Assembly (NCBI GenBank): GCA_037013495.1
Contig: CM072810.1
Span: forward strand, 55,538,843 to 55,602,842
Direction: 5' to 3'
Source of the DNA: Hippophae tibetana
Lineage: Eukaryota; Streptophyta; Magnoliopsida; Rosales; Elaeagnaceae
Length of the DNA: 64,000 bases
Below, piece after piece: positions 35,639 to 49,000 of the stretch. The number at the start of each line of letters is the position of its first letter. Within the stretch, counting starts at the first letter, position 1. Position numbers and translations under genes: made by a program. A model generated the notes under the pieces. The model saw nothing but the letters and a program-made list of their open reading frames with translations. It ran no database searches and was not told the origin of the DNA.

Positions 35639-38600
35639 ACATGATCTTAGGTTCGAATGAAATAAAAACCCAAGTTCGAGGTGAATTTCCCATGAAAAAG
35701 ATGCAATGATGCAATCGAGGTAAGTACCATCCCTGCGCTCGTTGTTGTGGGTAACCTTTCTATGTTGTTTCCAAGGGTAATTTAGAATGACTTGTGTCGT
35801 GCATGGGGGAAAACATCGTCGTGACTTGGTGTGATCTTTGAACGAGGATTAAGTGTGACAGTTCCAGCGTCCCGTATGGAAATCTTAAGCTTTAAGGAGG
35901 AAGGATTAGCTATTTTTCTTATGTTTGGTATCAAAACATTATCTCACGCTCGAATCCCATAAAAGCACAAGTTCGAGATGAATTTCCCTTAAAAGAGACG
36001 GAATACCGCAACCAGGGTAAATAACATCCCTCGGGTCGTTGTTGTGGGTAACCTTTCTATGTTTTTTCCAATGGTCATTTAGAATGACTTGTGTCGTGCA
36101 TGGGGGGAAACATTCTCGTGACTTGGTGTGAGCTTTGAACGAGGATTAAATGCGATAGTTAAAGTGTCCTGTATTGAAAGCTTAAGCTTTAGGTAGGAAA
36201 GATTAGCTATTTTTCCTATGTTTGGTATCAAAACATGATCTCAGGTTCGAATCGCATAAAAACCCAAGTTCGATATGAATTTCCCTTAAAAGAGACGGAA
36301 TGATGCAACCGAGGTAAGTACCATCCCTGCGCCTGTTGTTGTAGGTAACCTTTTTATGTTGTTTCCAATGGTCATTTAGAATGACTTGTGTCGTGCATGT
36401 GGGGAAACATTCTCGTGACTTGGTGTGAGCTTTGAAGGAGGAATAAGTGTGACAGTTCAAGCGTCCCGTATTTAAATTTTAACCTTTAGGTAGGAAGGAT
36501 AAGCTATTTTTCGTATCTTTGGTATCAAAACATGATCTCAGGTTAGAATCTCATAAAAACCCAAGTTCGAGATGAATTTCCATTAAAAGAGACGGAATGA
36601 TGCAACCGAGGTAAGTACCATCCCTGCGCTCGTTGTTGTGGGTAACCTTTCAATGTTGTTTCCAAGGGTCATTTAGAATGACCTGTGTTATGCATGTGGG
36701 GAAACATTTTAGTGACTTAGTGTCTGCTTTGAACGAGGAATAAGTGTGACAGTTCAAGCGTCCCCAATTGAATGCTTAAGCTTTAGGTAGGAAGGATTAG
36801 CTATTTTTCATATGTTTGGTATCAAAACATGATCTCAGGTTGGAATCCCAAAAAAACCCAAGTTCGAGATGAATTTCCCTTAAAAGTGACGGAATGACGC
36901 AACCCAGGTAAGTACCATCCCTGGTGTCGTTGTTGTGGGTAACCTTTCTATGTTGTTTCCAAGGTTCATTTAGAATGACTTGTGTCGTGCATGTGTGGAA
37001 ACATCGTCGTGAGTTGGTGTGAGCTTTGAACGAGGATTAAGTGTAACAGTTCAAGCGTCCCGTATTGAAATCTTAAACTTTAGGTAGGAAGGATTAGCTA
37101 TTTTTCGTATGTTTGGTATCAAAACGTGATCTCAGGTTCGAATCACATAAAAACCCAAGTTCGAGATGAATTTGCCTTAAAAGAGACGGAATGATGCAAC
37201 CGAGGTAAATACCATCCCTGCGCCTGTTGTTGTAGGTAACCTTTTTATGTTGTTTCCAAGGGTCATTTAGAATGACTTGTGTCGTGCATGTGGGGAAACA
37301 TTCTCGTGACTTGGTGTGAGCTTTGAACGAGGAATAAGTGTGACAGTTCAAGCGTCCCGTATTTAAATTTTAACCTTTAGGTAGGAAGGATAAGCTATTT
37401 TTCGTATGTTTGGTATCAAAACATGATCTCAGGTTGGAATCTCATAAAAACTCAAGTTCGAGATGAATTTCCCTTAAAAGAGACGGAATGATGCAACCGA
37501 GGTAAGTACCATCCCTGAGCTCGTTGTTGTGGGTAACCTTTCAATGTTGTTTCCAAGGGTCATTTAGAATGACATGTGTCATGCATGTGGGGAAATAGTC
37601 TCGTGACTTGGTGTCTGCTTTGAACGAGGAATAAGTGTGACAGTTTAAACGTCCCGAATTGAATGCTTAAGCTTTAGGTAGGAAGGATTAGCTATTTTTC
37701 ATATGTTTGGTATCAAAACATGATCTAAGGTTCGAATCCAATAAAAACCAAAATTTCAGATGAATTTCCCTTAAAAGAGACGGAATGACGCAACCCAGGT
37801 TAGTACCATCCCTGGCGTCGTTGTTGTGGGTAACCTTTCTATGTTGTTTCCAAGGGTCATTTAAAATGACTTGTGTCGTTCATGGGGGGTAACATTCTCG
37901 TGACTTGGAGTGAGCTTTGAACAAGGATTAAGTGTGATAGTTCAAGCGTCCCGTATTGAAAGCTTAAACTTTAGGTAGGAAGGATTAGCTATTTTTCCTA
38001 TGTTTGGTATCAAAACATGATCTCAAGCTCGAATCCCACAAAAGCCTAAGTTCGAGATGAATTTCCCTTAAAAGAGACGGAATGACGCAACCCAGGTAAG
38101 TACCATCTCTTGGGTCATTGTTGTGGGTAACCTTTCTATGTTTTTTCCAATGGTCATTTCAAATGACTTGTGTCGTGCATAGGGGGAAACATTCTCGTGA
38201 CTTGGTGTGAGCTTTGAATGAGGATTAAGTGTGACAGTTCAAACGTCCCGTATTGAAATCATTAGCTTTAGGTAGGAAGGATTAGGTATTTTTCGTATGT
38301 TTGGTATCAAAACATGATCTAAGGTTCGAATGAAATAAAAACCCAAGTTCGAGGTGAATTTCCCTTGAAAAAGATGCAATGATGCAATCGAGGTAAGTAC
38401 CATCCCTGCGCTCGTTGTTGTGGGTAACCTTTCTATGTTGTTTCCAAGGGTCATTTAGAATGACTTGTGTCGTGCATGGGGGAAAACATAGTCGTGACTT
38501 GGTGTGAGCTTTGAACGAGGATTAAGTGTGACAGTTCAAGCGTCCCGTATTGAAATCTTACGCTTTAGGTAGGAAGGATTAGCTATTTTTCGTATGTTTG

Positions 38601-39202
38601 GTATCAAAACATGATCTCAGGTTCGAATCACATAAAAACCCAAGTTCGAGATGAATTTGCCTTAAAAGAGACGGAATGACGCAACCTAGGTAAGTACCAT
38701 CCCTGTGCTCGTTGTTGTGGGTAACCTTTCAATGTTGTTTCCAAGGGTCATTTAGAATGAATTGTGTCGTTCCTTGGGGAAAACATCCTCGTGACTTGGT
38801 GTGAGCTTTGAACGAGGATTAAGTGTGATAATTCAAGCGTCCCGTATTGAAAGCTTAAGCTTTAGGGAGGAAGGATTAGCTATTTTTCCTATGTTTGGTA
38901 TCAAAACATTATCTCAGGCTCGAATCCCATAAAAGCACAAGTTCGAGATGAATTTCCCTTAAAAGAGACGGAATAACGCAACCAAGGTAAATACCATCCC
39001 TCGGGTCGTTGTTGTGGGTAACTTTTCTATGTTTTTTCCAATGGTCATTTAGAATGACTTGTGTCGTGCATGGGGGGAAACATTCTCGTGACTTGGTGTG
39101 AGCTTTGAACGAGGATTAAATGCGATAGTTAAAGTGTCCCGTATTGAAAGCTTAAGCTTTAGGTAGGAAGGATTAGCTATTTTTCCTATGTTTGGTAGCA
39201 AA
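35639..39202. repeat. Mosaic of 12 monomers
   Basis: Monomers run from 35639 in steps of 297 bp to 38906. Heads in order are GAATGAAAT, ACATTATCTCACGC, TTCGATATG type (36233), GGTTAGAATCTC, GGTTGGAATCCC, ACGTGATCTCAGG with GAATCACAT (37124), GGTTGGAATCTC, CTAAGG with AAAATTTCAG, CTCAAGCTCG, GAATGAAAT, GAATCACAT and ACATTATCTC. The pieces resemble fragments of the 1188 bp arrays and of the m9-m11 part of the 14-mer unit. I see no exact internal period longer than the monomer. Confidence 0.75.
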
Positions 39203-42172
39203 ACATGATCTCAGGTTCGAATCGCATAAAAACCCAAGTTCGATATGAATTTCCCTTAAAAGAGACGGAATGATGCAACCGAAGTAAGTACCATCCCTGC
39301 GCCTGTTGTTGTAGGTAACCTTTTTATGTTGTTTCCAAGGATCATTTAGAATGACTTGTGTCGTGCATGTGGGGAAACATTCTCGTGACTTGGTGTGAGC
39401 TTTGAAGGAGGAATAAGTGTGACAGTTCAAGCGTCCCGTATTTAAATTTTAACCTTTAGGTAGGAAGGATAAGCTATTTTTCGTATGTTTGGTATCAAAA
39501 CATGATCTCAGGTTGGAATCTCATAAAAACCCAAGTTCGAGATGAATTTCCCTTAAAAGAGACGGAATGATGCAACCGAGGTAAGTACCATCCCTGCGCT
39601 CATTGTTGTGGGTAACCTTTCAATGTTGTTTCCAAGGGTCATTTAGAATGACATGTGTTATGCATGTGGGGAAACATTCTAGTGACTTAGTGTCTGCTTT
39701 GAACGAGGAATAAGTGTGACAGTTTAAGCGTCCCGAATTGAATGCTTAAGCTTTAGGTAGGAAGGATTAGCTATTTTTCATATGTTTGGTATCAAAACAT
39801 GATCTAAGGTTCGAATCCACTAAAAACCAAAATTCCAGATGAATTTCCCTTAAAAGAGACGGAATGACGCAACCCAGGTTAGTACCATCCCTGGCGTCGT
39901 TGTTGTGGGTAACCTTTCTATGATGTTTCCAAGGGTCATTTAGAATGACTTGTGTCGTTCATGAGGGGTAACATCCTCGTGACTTGGAGTGAGCTTTGAA
40001 CAAGGATTAAGTGTGATAGTTCAAGAGTACCGTATTGAAAGCTTAAACTTTAGGTAGGAAGGATTAGCTATTTTTCCTATGTTTGGTATCAAAACATGAT
40101 CTCAAGCTCGAATCCCACAAAAGCCCAAGTTCGAGATGAATTTCCCTTAAAAGAGACGGAATAACGCAACCAAGGTAAATACCATCCCTCGGGTCGTTGT
40201 TGTGTGTAACCTTTCTATGTTTTTTCCAATGGTTATTTAGAATGACTTGTGTCGTGCATGGGGGGAAACATTCTCGTGATTTGGTGTGAGCTTTGAACTA
40301 GGATTAAGTGCGATAGTTAAAGTGTCCCGTATTGAAAGCTTAAGCTTTAGGTAGGAAAGATTAACTATTTTTCCTATGTTTGGTATCAAAACATGATCTC
40401 AGGTTCGAATCGCATAAAAACCCAAGTTCGATATGAATTTCCCTTAAAAGATACGGAATGATGCAACCGAGGTAAGTACCATCCCTGCCCCTGTTGTTGT
40501 AGTTAACCTTTTTATGTTGTTTCCAAGGGTTATTTAGAATGACTTGTGTCGTGCATGTGGGGAAACATTCTCGTGACTTGGTGTGAGCTTTGAACGAGGA
40601 ATAAGTGTGACAGTTCAAGCTTCCCGTATTTAAATTTGAACCTTTAGGTAGGAAGGATAAGCTATTTTTCGTATGTTTGGTATCAAAACATGATCTCAGG
40701 TTGGAATCTCATAAAAACCCAAGTTCGAGATGAATTTCCCTTAAAAGAGACGGAATGATGCAACCGAGGTAAGTACCATCCCTGCGCTCGTTGTTGTGGG
40801 TAACCTTTCAATGTTGTTTCCAAGGGTCATTTAGAATGACATGTGTTATGCATGTGGGGAAACATTCTAGTGACTTAGTGTCTGCTTTGAGCGAGGAATA
40901 AGTGTGACAGTTTAAGCGTCCCGAATTGAATGCTTAAGCTTTACGTAGGAAGGATTAGCTATTTTTCATATGTTTGGTATCAAAACATGATCTAAGGTTC
41001 GAATCCAATAAAAACCAAAATTCCAGATGAATTTCCCTTAAAAGAGACGGAATGACGCAACCCAGGTTAGTACCATCCCTGGCGTCGTTGTTGTGGGTAA
41101 CCTTTCTATGTTGTTTCCAAGGGTCATTTAGAATGACTTGTGTCGTTCATGAGGGGTAACATCCTCGTGACTTGGAGTGAGCTTTGAACAAGGATTAAGT
41201 GTGATAGTTCAAGCGTACCGTATTGAAAGCTTAAACTTTAGGTAGGAAGGATTAGCTATTTTTCCTATGTTTGGTATCAAAACATGATCTCAAGCTCGAA
41301 TCCCACAAAAGCCCAAGTTCGAGATGAATTTCCCTTAAAAGAGACAGAATAACGCAACCAAGGTAAATACCATCCCTCGGGTCGTTGTTGTGGGTAACCT
41401 TTCTATGTTTTTTCCAATGGTCATTTAGAATGACTTATGTCGTGCATGGGGGGAAACATTCTCGTGACTTGGTGTGAGCTTTGAACGAGGATTAAGTGCG
41501 ATAGTTAAAGTGTCCTGTATTGAAAGCTTAAGCTTTAGGTAGGAAAGATTAGCTATTTTTCCTATGTTTGGTATCAAAACATGATCTCAGGTTCGAATCG
41601 CATAAAAACCCAAGTTCGATATGAATTTCCCTTAAAAGATACGGAATGATGCAACCGAGGTAAGTACCATCCCTGCCCCTGTTGTTGTAGTTAACCTTTT
41701 TATGTTGTTTCCAAGGGTTATTTAGAATGACTTGTGTCGTGCATGTGGGGAAACATTCTCGTGACTTGGTGTGAGCTTTGAACGAGGAATAAGTGTGACA
41801 GTTCAAGCTTCCCGTATTTAAATTTGAACCTTTAGGTAGGAAGGATAAGCTATTTTTCGTATGTTTGGTATCAAAACATGATCTCAGGTTGGAATCTCAT
41901 AAAAACCCAAGTTCGAGATGAATTTCCCTTAAAACAGACGGAATGATGCAACCGAGGTAAGTACCATCCCTAAGCTCGTTGTTGTGGGTAACCTTTCAAT
42001 GTTGTTTCCAAGGGTCATTTAGAATGACATGTGTCATGCATGTGGGGAAACATTCTCGTGACTTGGTGTGAGCTTTGAACGAGGAATAAGTGTGACAGTT
42101 CAAGCGTCCCGTATTTAAATTTTAACCTTTAGGTAGGAAGGATAAGCTATTTTTCGTATGTTTGGTATCAAA
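39203..42172. repeat. 4-monomer higher-order array B (period 1188 bp)
   Basis: Units begin at 39203, 40391 and 41579, each spaced exactly 1188 bp. The order is TTCGATATG monomer, GGTTGGAATCTC monomer, CTAAGG/AATTCCAGATG monomer and CTCAAGCTCG/CCCACAAAAG monomer. Units 40391 and 41579 share private variants (CCTGCCCCTGTTG, AGTTAACC, AAGCTTCCCG, AAATTTGAACC), so that duplication is recent. The array is cut short by a chimeric monomer at 41876-42172. Confidence 0.88.
41876..42172. repeat. Chimeric monomer giving two GGTTGGAATCTC heads in a row
   Basis: The head and middle match the GGTTGGAATCTC subtype, but the tail reads GACAGTTCAAGCG, CGTATTTAAATTTTAACC, which belongs to the TTCGATATG subtype that normally precedes it. 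The next monomer (42173) has the GGTTGGAATCTC head again. This is what an exchange misaligned by one monomer leaves behind. Confidence 0.8.
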
Positions 42173-45100
42173 ACATGATCTCAGGTTGGAATCTCATAAA
42201 AACCCAAGTTCGAGATGAATTTCCCTTAAAAGAGACGGAATGATGCAACCGAGGTAAGTACCATCCCTGCGCTCGTTGTTGTGGGTAACCTTTCAATGTT
42301 GTTTCCAAGGGTCATTTAGAATGACATGTGTCATGCATGTGGGGAAATAGTCTCGTGACTTGGTGTGAGCTTTGAACGAGGATTAAGTGTGACAGTTCAA
42401 GCGTCCCGTATTGAAATCTTTAGCTTTAGGTAGGAAGGATAAGGTATTTTTCGTATGTTTGGTATCAAAACATGATCTTAGGTTCGAATGAAATAAAAAC
42501 CCAAGTTCGAGGTGAATTTCCCTTGAAAAAGATGCAATGATGCAATCGAGGTAAGTACCATCCATGCGCTCGTTGTTGTGGGTAACCTTTCTATGTTGTT
42601 TCCAAGGGTCATTTAGAATGTTTGTGTCGTGCATGGGGGAAAATATCGTCGTGACTTGGTGTGAGCTTTGAACGAGGAATAAGTGTGACAGTTCAAGCGT
42701 CCCGTATTGAAATCTTAAGCTTTAGGTAGGAAGGATTAGCTATTTTTCGTATGTTTGGTATCAAAACTTGATCTCAGGTTCGAATCATATAAAAACCCAA
42801 GTTCGAGATGAATTTGCCTTAAAAGAGACGGAATGACGCAACCCAGGTAAGTACTATCTCTGTGCTCGTTGTTGTGGGTAACCTTTCAATGTTGTTTCCA
42901 AGGGTCATTTAGAATGACTTGTGTCGTTCCTTGGTGAAAACATCCTCGTGACTTGGTGTGAGCTTTGAACGAGGATTAAGTGTGATAATTCAAGCGTCCC
43001 GTATTGAAAGCTTAAGCTTTAGGGAGGAAGGATTAGCTATTTTTCCTATGTTTGGTATCAAAACATTATCTCAGGCTCGAATCCCATAAAAGCACAAGTT
43101 CGAGATGAATTTCCTTTAAAAGAGACGGAATAACACAACCAGGGTAAATACCATCCCTCGGGTCGTTGTTGTGGGTAACTTTTCTATGTTTTTTCCAATG
43201 GTCATTTAGAATGACTTGTGTCGTGCATGGGGGGAAACATTCTCGTGACTTGGTGTGAGCTTTGAACGAGGATTAAGTGCGATAGTTAAAGTGTCCCGTA
43301 TTGAAAGCTTAAGCTTTAGGTAGGAAGGATTAGCTATTTTTCCTATGTTTGGTATCAAAACATGATCTCATGTTCGAATCGCATAAAAACCAAAGTTCGA
43401 TATGAATTTCCCTTAAAAGAGACGGAATGATGCAACCGAGGTAAGTACAATCCCTGCGCTCCTTGTTGTAGGTAACCTTTCTATGTTGTTTTCAAGGGTC
43501 ATTTAGAATGACTTGTGTCGTGCATGGGGGAAAACATCCTCGTGACTTGGTGTGATTTTTTAAACGAGGATTAAGTGTGATAGTTCAAGCGTCCCGTAAT
43601 GAAATCTTAAGCTTTAGGTAGTAAGGATTAGCTATTTTTCATATGTTTGGTATCAAATCATGATCTCAGGTTCGAATCCCATAAAAACCCAAGTTCGTGA
43701 TAAATTTCCCTTAAAAGAGACAGAATGATGCAACCGAGTTAAGTACCATTCCTGGGCTTGTTGTTGTGGGTAACCTTTTTATGTTGTTTCCAAGGGTCAT
43801 TTAGAATGACTTGTGTGGTGCATGGGAGGTAACATTCTCGTGACTTGGTGTAAGCTTTGAACGAGGAATAAGTGTGACAGTTCAAGCGTCCCGAATTGAA
43901 TGCTTAAGCTTTAGGTAGGAAGGATTAGCTATTTTTCATATGTTTGGTATCAAAACATGATCTCAGGTTCGAATCCAATAAAAACCCAAGTTCGAGATGA
44001 ATTTCCCTTAAAAAAGACGGAATGACGCAACCGAGGTAAGTACCATCCCTTGGCACGTTGTTGTAGGTAACCTTTCTATGTTGTTTCCAAGGGTCATTTA
44101 GAATGACTTGTGTGGTGTATGGGAGGTAACATCCTCGTGACTTGGAGTGAGCTTTGAACGAGGATTAAGTGTGACAGTTCAAGCGTCCCGAATTTAAAGC
44201 TTAAGCTTTAGGTAGCAAGGATTATCTATTTTTCGTATGTTCTGTTTCAAAACATTCTCTTAGGCTCGAATCCCATAAAAGCACAAGTTCGAGATGAATT
44301 TGCCTTAAAAGAGACGTGATGACGCAACCCAGGTAAGTACCATCCCTGGGCTCGTTGTTGTGGGTAACCTTTCAATGTTGTTTCCAAGGGTCATTTAGAA
44401 TGAGTTGTGTCGTTCATGGGGGAAAACATCCTCGTGACTTGGTCTGAGCTTTGAACGAGGATTAAGTGTGATAGTTCAAGCGTCCCGTAGGAAGGATTAA
44501 CTATTTTTCCTATGTTTGCTATCAAAACATTATCTCAGGCTCGAATCCCATAAAAGCCCAAGTTCGTGATAAATTTCCCTTAAAAGAGACAGAATGATGC
44601 AACCGAGGTAAGTACCATTCCTGGGCTTTTTGTTGTGGGTACCCTTTTTATGTTGTTTCCAAGGGTCATTTAGAATGACTTGTGTGGTGCATGGGAGGTA
44701 ACATTCTCGTGACTTGGTGTAAGCTTTGAACGAGGAATAAGTGTGACAGTTCAAGCGTCCCGAATTTAATGCTTATGCTTTAGGTAGGAAGAATAAGCTA
44801 TTTTTCGTATGTTTGGTATCAAAACATGATCTCAGGTTGGAATCTCATAAAAACCCAAGTTCGAGATGAATTTCCCTTAAAAGAAACGGAATCATGCAAC
44901 CGAGGTAAGTACCATCCCTGAGCTCGTTGTTGTGGGTAACCTTTCAATGTTGTTTCCAAGGGTCATTTAGAATGACATGTGTCATGCATGTGGGGAAATA
45001 GTCTCGTGACTTGGTTTTTGCTTTGAACGAGGAATAAGTGTGACAGTTTAAGCGTCCCGAATTGAATGCTTAAGCTTTAGGTAGGAAGGATTACCTATTT

Positions 45101-46011
45101 TTCATATGTTTGGTATCAAATCATGATCTCAGGTTCGAATCCCATAAAAGCCCAAGTTCGTGATAAATTTCCCTTAAAAGAGAAAGAATGATGCAACCGA
45201 GGTAAGTACCATTCCTGGGCTTGTTGTTGTGGGTAACCTTTCAATGTTTTTTCCAAGGGTCATTTAGAATGACATGTGTCATGCATGTGGGGAAACATTC
45301 TCGTGACTTGGTGTGAGCTTTGAACGAGGAATAAGTGTGACAGTTCAAGCGTCCCGAATTGAATGCTTAAGCTTTAGGTAGGAAGGATTAGCTATTTTTC
45401 ATATGTTTGGTATCAAAACATGATCTAAGGTTCGAATCCAATAAAAACCCAAATTCGAGATGAATTTCCCTTAAAAGAGACGGAATAACGCAACCAGGGT
45501 AAATACCATCCCTCGGGTCGTTGTTGTGGGTAACCTTTCTATGTTTTTTCCACTGGTCATTTAGAATGACTTGTGTCGTGCATGGGGGGAAACATTCTCG
45601 TGATTTGGTGTGAGTTTTGAACGAGGATTAAGTACGATAGTTAAAGTGTCACGTATTGAAAGCTTAAGCTTTAGGTAGGAAAGATTAGCTATTTTTCCTA
45701 TGTTTGGTATCAAAACATGATCTCAGGTTCGAATCGCATAAAAACCCAAGTTCGATATGAATTTCCCTTAAAAGAGACGGAATGATGCAACCGAGGTAAG
45801 TACCATCCCAGCGCCTGTTGTTGTAGGTAACCTTTTTATGTTGTTTCCAAGGGTTATTTAGAATGACTTGTGTCGTGCATGTGGGGAAACATTCTCGTAA
45901 CTTGGTGTGAGCTTTGAACGAGGAATAAGTGTGACAGTTCAAGCGTCCCGTGTTTAAATTTTAACCTTTAGGTAGGAAGGATAAGCTATTTTTCGTATGT
46001 TTGCTATCAAA
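42173..46011. repeat. 13-monomer stretch, earlier partner of a 15-mer period
   Basis: From 42470 the subtype order GAATGAAAT, GAATCATAT/CACAT, ACATTATCTC, CTCATGTTCG, TCATGATC, CCAATAAAAACCC, ACATTCTCTTAGG returns from 46903, a distance of 4433 bp, which is 15 x 297 less the 22 bp deletion at 44489. Shared odd variants include GAATGAGTTGTGTCG and TTGGTCTGAGC. A one-base loss lies near 42620 (AGAATGTTTGTGTCG) and a one-base gain near 43558. Confidence 0.8.
44481..44500. other. 22 bp deletion removing the dyad
   Basis: The usual segment CCCGTATTGAAAGC...TTTAGGTAGGAAGG is reduced to CCCGTAGGAAGG. The missing 22 bp run from just after one GTA to the end of the next GTA, so the break has 3 bp microhomology. 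It takes out the whole AAAGCTTAAGCTTT palindrome. Monomer spacing confirms it: starts at 44252 and 44527 are 275 bp apart. Confidence 0.95.
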
Positions 46012-49000
46012 ACATGATCTCAGGTTGGAATCTCATAAAAACCCAAGTTCGAGATGAATTTACCTTAAAAGAGACGGAATGATGCAACCGAGGTAAGTAC
46101 CATCCCTGAGCTCGTTGTTGTGGGTAACCTTTCAATGTTGTTTCCAAGGGTCATTTAGAATGACATGTGTCATGCATGTGGGGAAATATTCTCGTGACTT
46201 GGTGTCTGCTTTGAACGAGGAATAAGTGTGACAGTTTAAGCGTCCCGAATTGAATGCTTAAGCTTTAGGTAGGAAGGATTAGCTATTTTTCATATGTTTG
46301 GTATCAAAACATGATCTAAGGTTCGAATCTAATAAAAACCAAAATTCCAGATGAATTTCCCTTAAAAGAGACGAAATGACGCAACCCAGGTTAGTACCAT
46401 CCCTGGCGTCGTTGTTGTGGGTAACCTTTCTATGTTGTTTCCAAGGGTCATTTAGAATGACTTGTGTCGTTCATGGGGGGTAACATCCTCGTGACTTGGA
46501 GTGAGCTTTGAACAAGGATTAAGTGTGATAGTTCAAGCGTCCCGTATTGAAAGCTTAAACTTTAGGTAGGAAGGATTAGCTATTTTTCCTATGTTTGGTA
46601 TCAAACCATGATCTCAAGCTCGAATCCCACAAAAGCCCAAGTTCGAGATGAATTTCCCTTAAAAGAGACGGAATGACGCAACCCCGGTAAGTACCATCTC
46701 TTGGGTCGTTGTTGTGGGTAACCTTTCTATGTTTTTTCCAATGGTAATTTCGAATGACTTGTGTCGTGCATGGGGGGAAACATTCTCGTGACTTGGTATG
46801 AGCTTTGAACGAGGATTAAGTGTGACAGTTCAAGCGTCCCGTATTGAAATCTTTAGCTTTAGGTAGGAAGGATTAGGTATTTTTCGTATATTTGGTATCA
46901 AAACATGATCTTAGGTTCGAATGAAATAAAAACCCAAGTTCGAGGTGAATTTCCCTTGAAAAAGATGCAATGATGCAATCGAGGTAAGTACCATCCCTGC
47001 CCTCATTGTTGTGGGTAACCTTTCTATGTTGTTTCCAAGGGTCATTTAGAATGACTTGTGTCGTGCATGGGGGAAAACATCGTCGTGACTTGGTGTGAGC
47101 TTTGAACGAGGATTAAGTGTGACAGTTCAAGCGTTACGTATTGAAATCTTAAGCTTTAGGTTGGAAGGATTAGCTATTTTTCGTATGGTTGGTATCAAAA
47201 CATGATCTCAGGTTCGAATCACATAAAAACCCAAGTTCGAGATGAATTTGGCTTAAAAGAGACGGAATGACGCAACCCAGGTAAGTTCCATCCCTGTGCT
47301 CGTTGTTGTGGGTAACCTTTCAATGTTGTTTCCAAGGGTCATTTAGAATGACTTGTGTCGTTCCTCGGGGAAAACATCCTCGTGACTTGGTGTGAGCTTT
47401 GAACGAGGATTAAGTGTGATAATTCAAGCTTCCCGTATTGAAAGCTTAAGCTTTAGGGAGGAAGGATTGGCTATTTTTCCTATGTTTGGTATCAAAACAT
47501 TATCTCAGGCTCGAATCCCATAAAAGCACAAGTTCGAGATGAATTTCCCTTAAAAGAGACGGAATAACACAACCAGGGTAAATACCATCCCTCGGGTCGT
47601 TGTTGTGGGTAACTTTTCTATGTTTTTTCCAATGGTCATTTAGAATGACTTGTGTCGTGCATGGGGGGAAACATTCTCGTGACTTGGTGTGAGCTTTGAA
47701 CGAGGATTAAGTGCGATAGTTAAAGTGTCCCGTATTGAAAGCTTAAGCTTTAGGTAGGAAGGATTAGCTATTTTTCCTATGTTTGGTATCAAAACATGAT
47801 CTCATGTTCGAATCGCATAAAAACCAAAGTTCGATATGAATTTCCCTTAAAAGAGACGGAATGATGCAACCGAGGTAAGTACAATCCCTGCGCTCGTTGT
47901 TGTAGGTAACCTTTCAATGTTGTTTTCAAGGGTCATTTAGAATGACTTGTGTCGTGCATGAGGGAAAACATCCTCGTGACTTGGTGTGAATTTTGAACGA
48001 GGATTAAGTGTGATAGTTCAAGCGTCCCGTAATGAAATCTTAAGCTTTAGGTAGTAAGGATTAGCTATTTTTTATATGTTTGGTATCAAATCATGATCTC
48101 AGGTTCGAATCCCATAAAAGCCCAAGTTCGTGATAAATTTCCCGTAAAAGAGACAGAATGATGCAACCGAGGTAAGTACCATTTCTGGGCTTGTTTTTGT
48201 GGGTAACCTTTTTATGTTGTTTCCAAGGGTCATTTAGAATGACTTGTGTGGTGCATGGGAGGTAACATTCTCGTGACTTGGTGTAAGCTTTGAACGAGGA
48301 ATAAGTGTGACAGTTCAAGCGTCTCGAATTGAATGCTTAAGCTTTAGGTAGGAAGGATTAGCTATTTTTCATATGTTTAGTATCAAAACATGATCTCAGG
48401 TTCGAATCCAATAAAAACCCAAGTTCGAGATGAATTTCCCTTAAAAAAGACGGAATGACGCAACCGAGGTAAGTACCATCCCTTGGCACATTGTTGTGAA
48501 TAACCTTTCAATGTTGTTTCCAAGGGTCATTTAGAATGACTTGTGTGGTGCATGGGAGGTAACATCCTCGTGACTTGGAGTGAGCTTTGAACGAGGATTA
48601 TGTGTGACAGTTCAAGCGTCCCGAATTTAAAGCTTAAGCTTTAGGTAGCAAGGATTATCCATTTTTCGTATGTTCTGTTTCAAAACATTCTCTTAGGCTC
48701 GAATCCCATAAAAGCACAAGTTCGAGATGAATTTGCCTTAAAAGAGACGGAATGACGCAACCCAGGAAAGTACTATCCCTGGGTTCGTTGTTGTGGGTAA
48801 CCTTTCAATGTTGTTTCCAAGTGTCATTTAGAATGAGTTGTGTCGTTCATGGGGGAAAACATCCTCGTGACTTGGTCTGAGCTTTGAACGAGGATTGAGT
48901 GTGATAGTTAAAGCGTCCCGTATTGAAAGCTTAAGTTTTAGGGAGGAAGGATTAGCTATTTTTCCTATGTTTGGTATCAAAACATTATCTCAGGCTCGAA

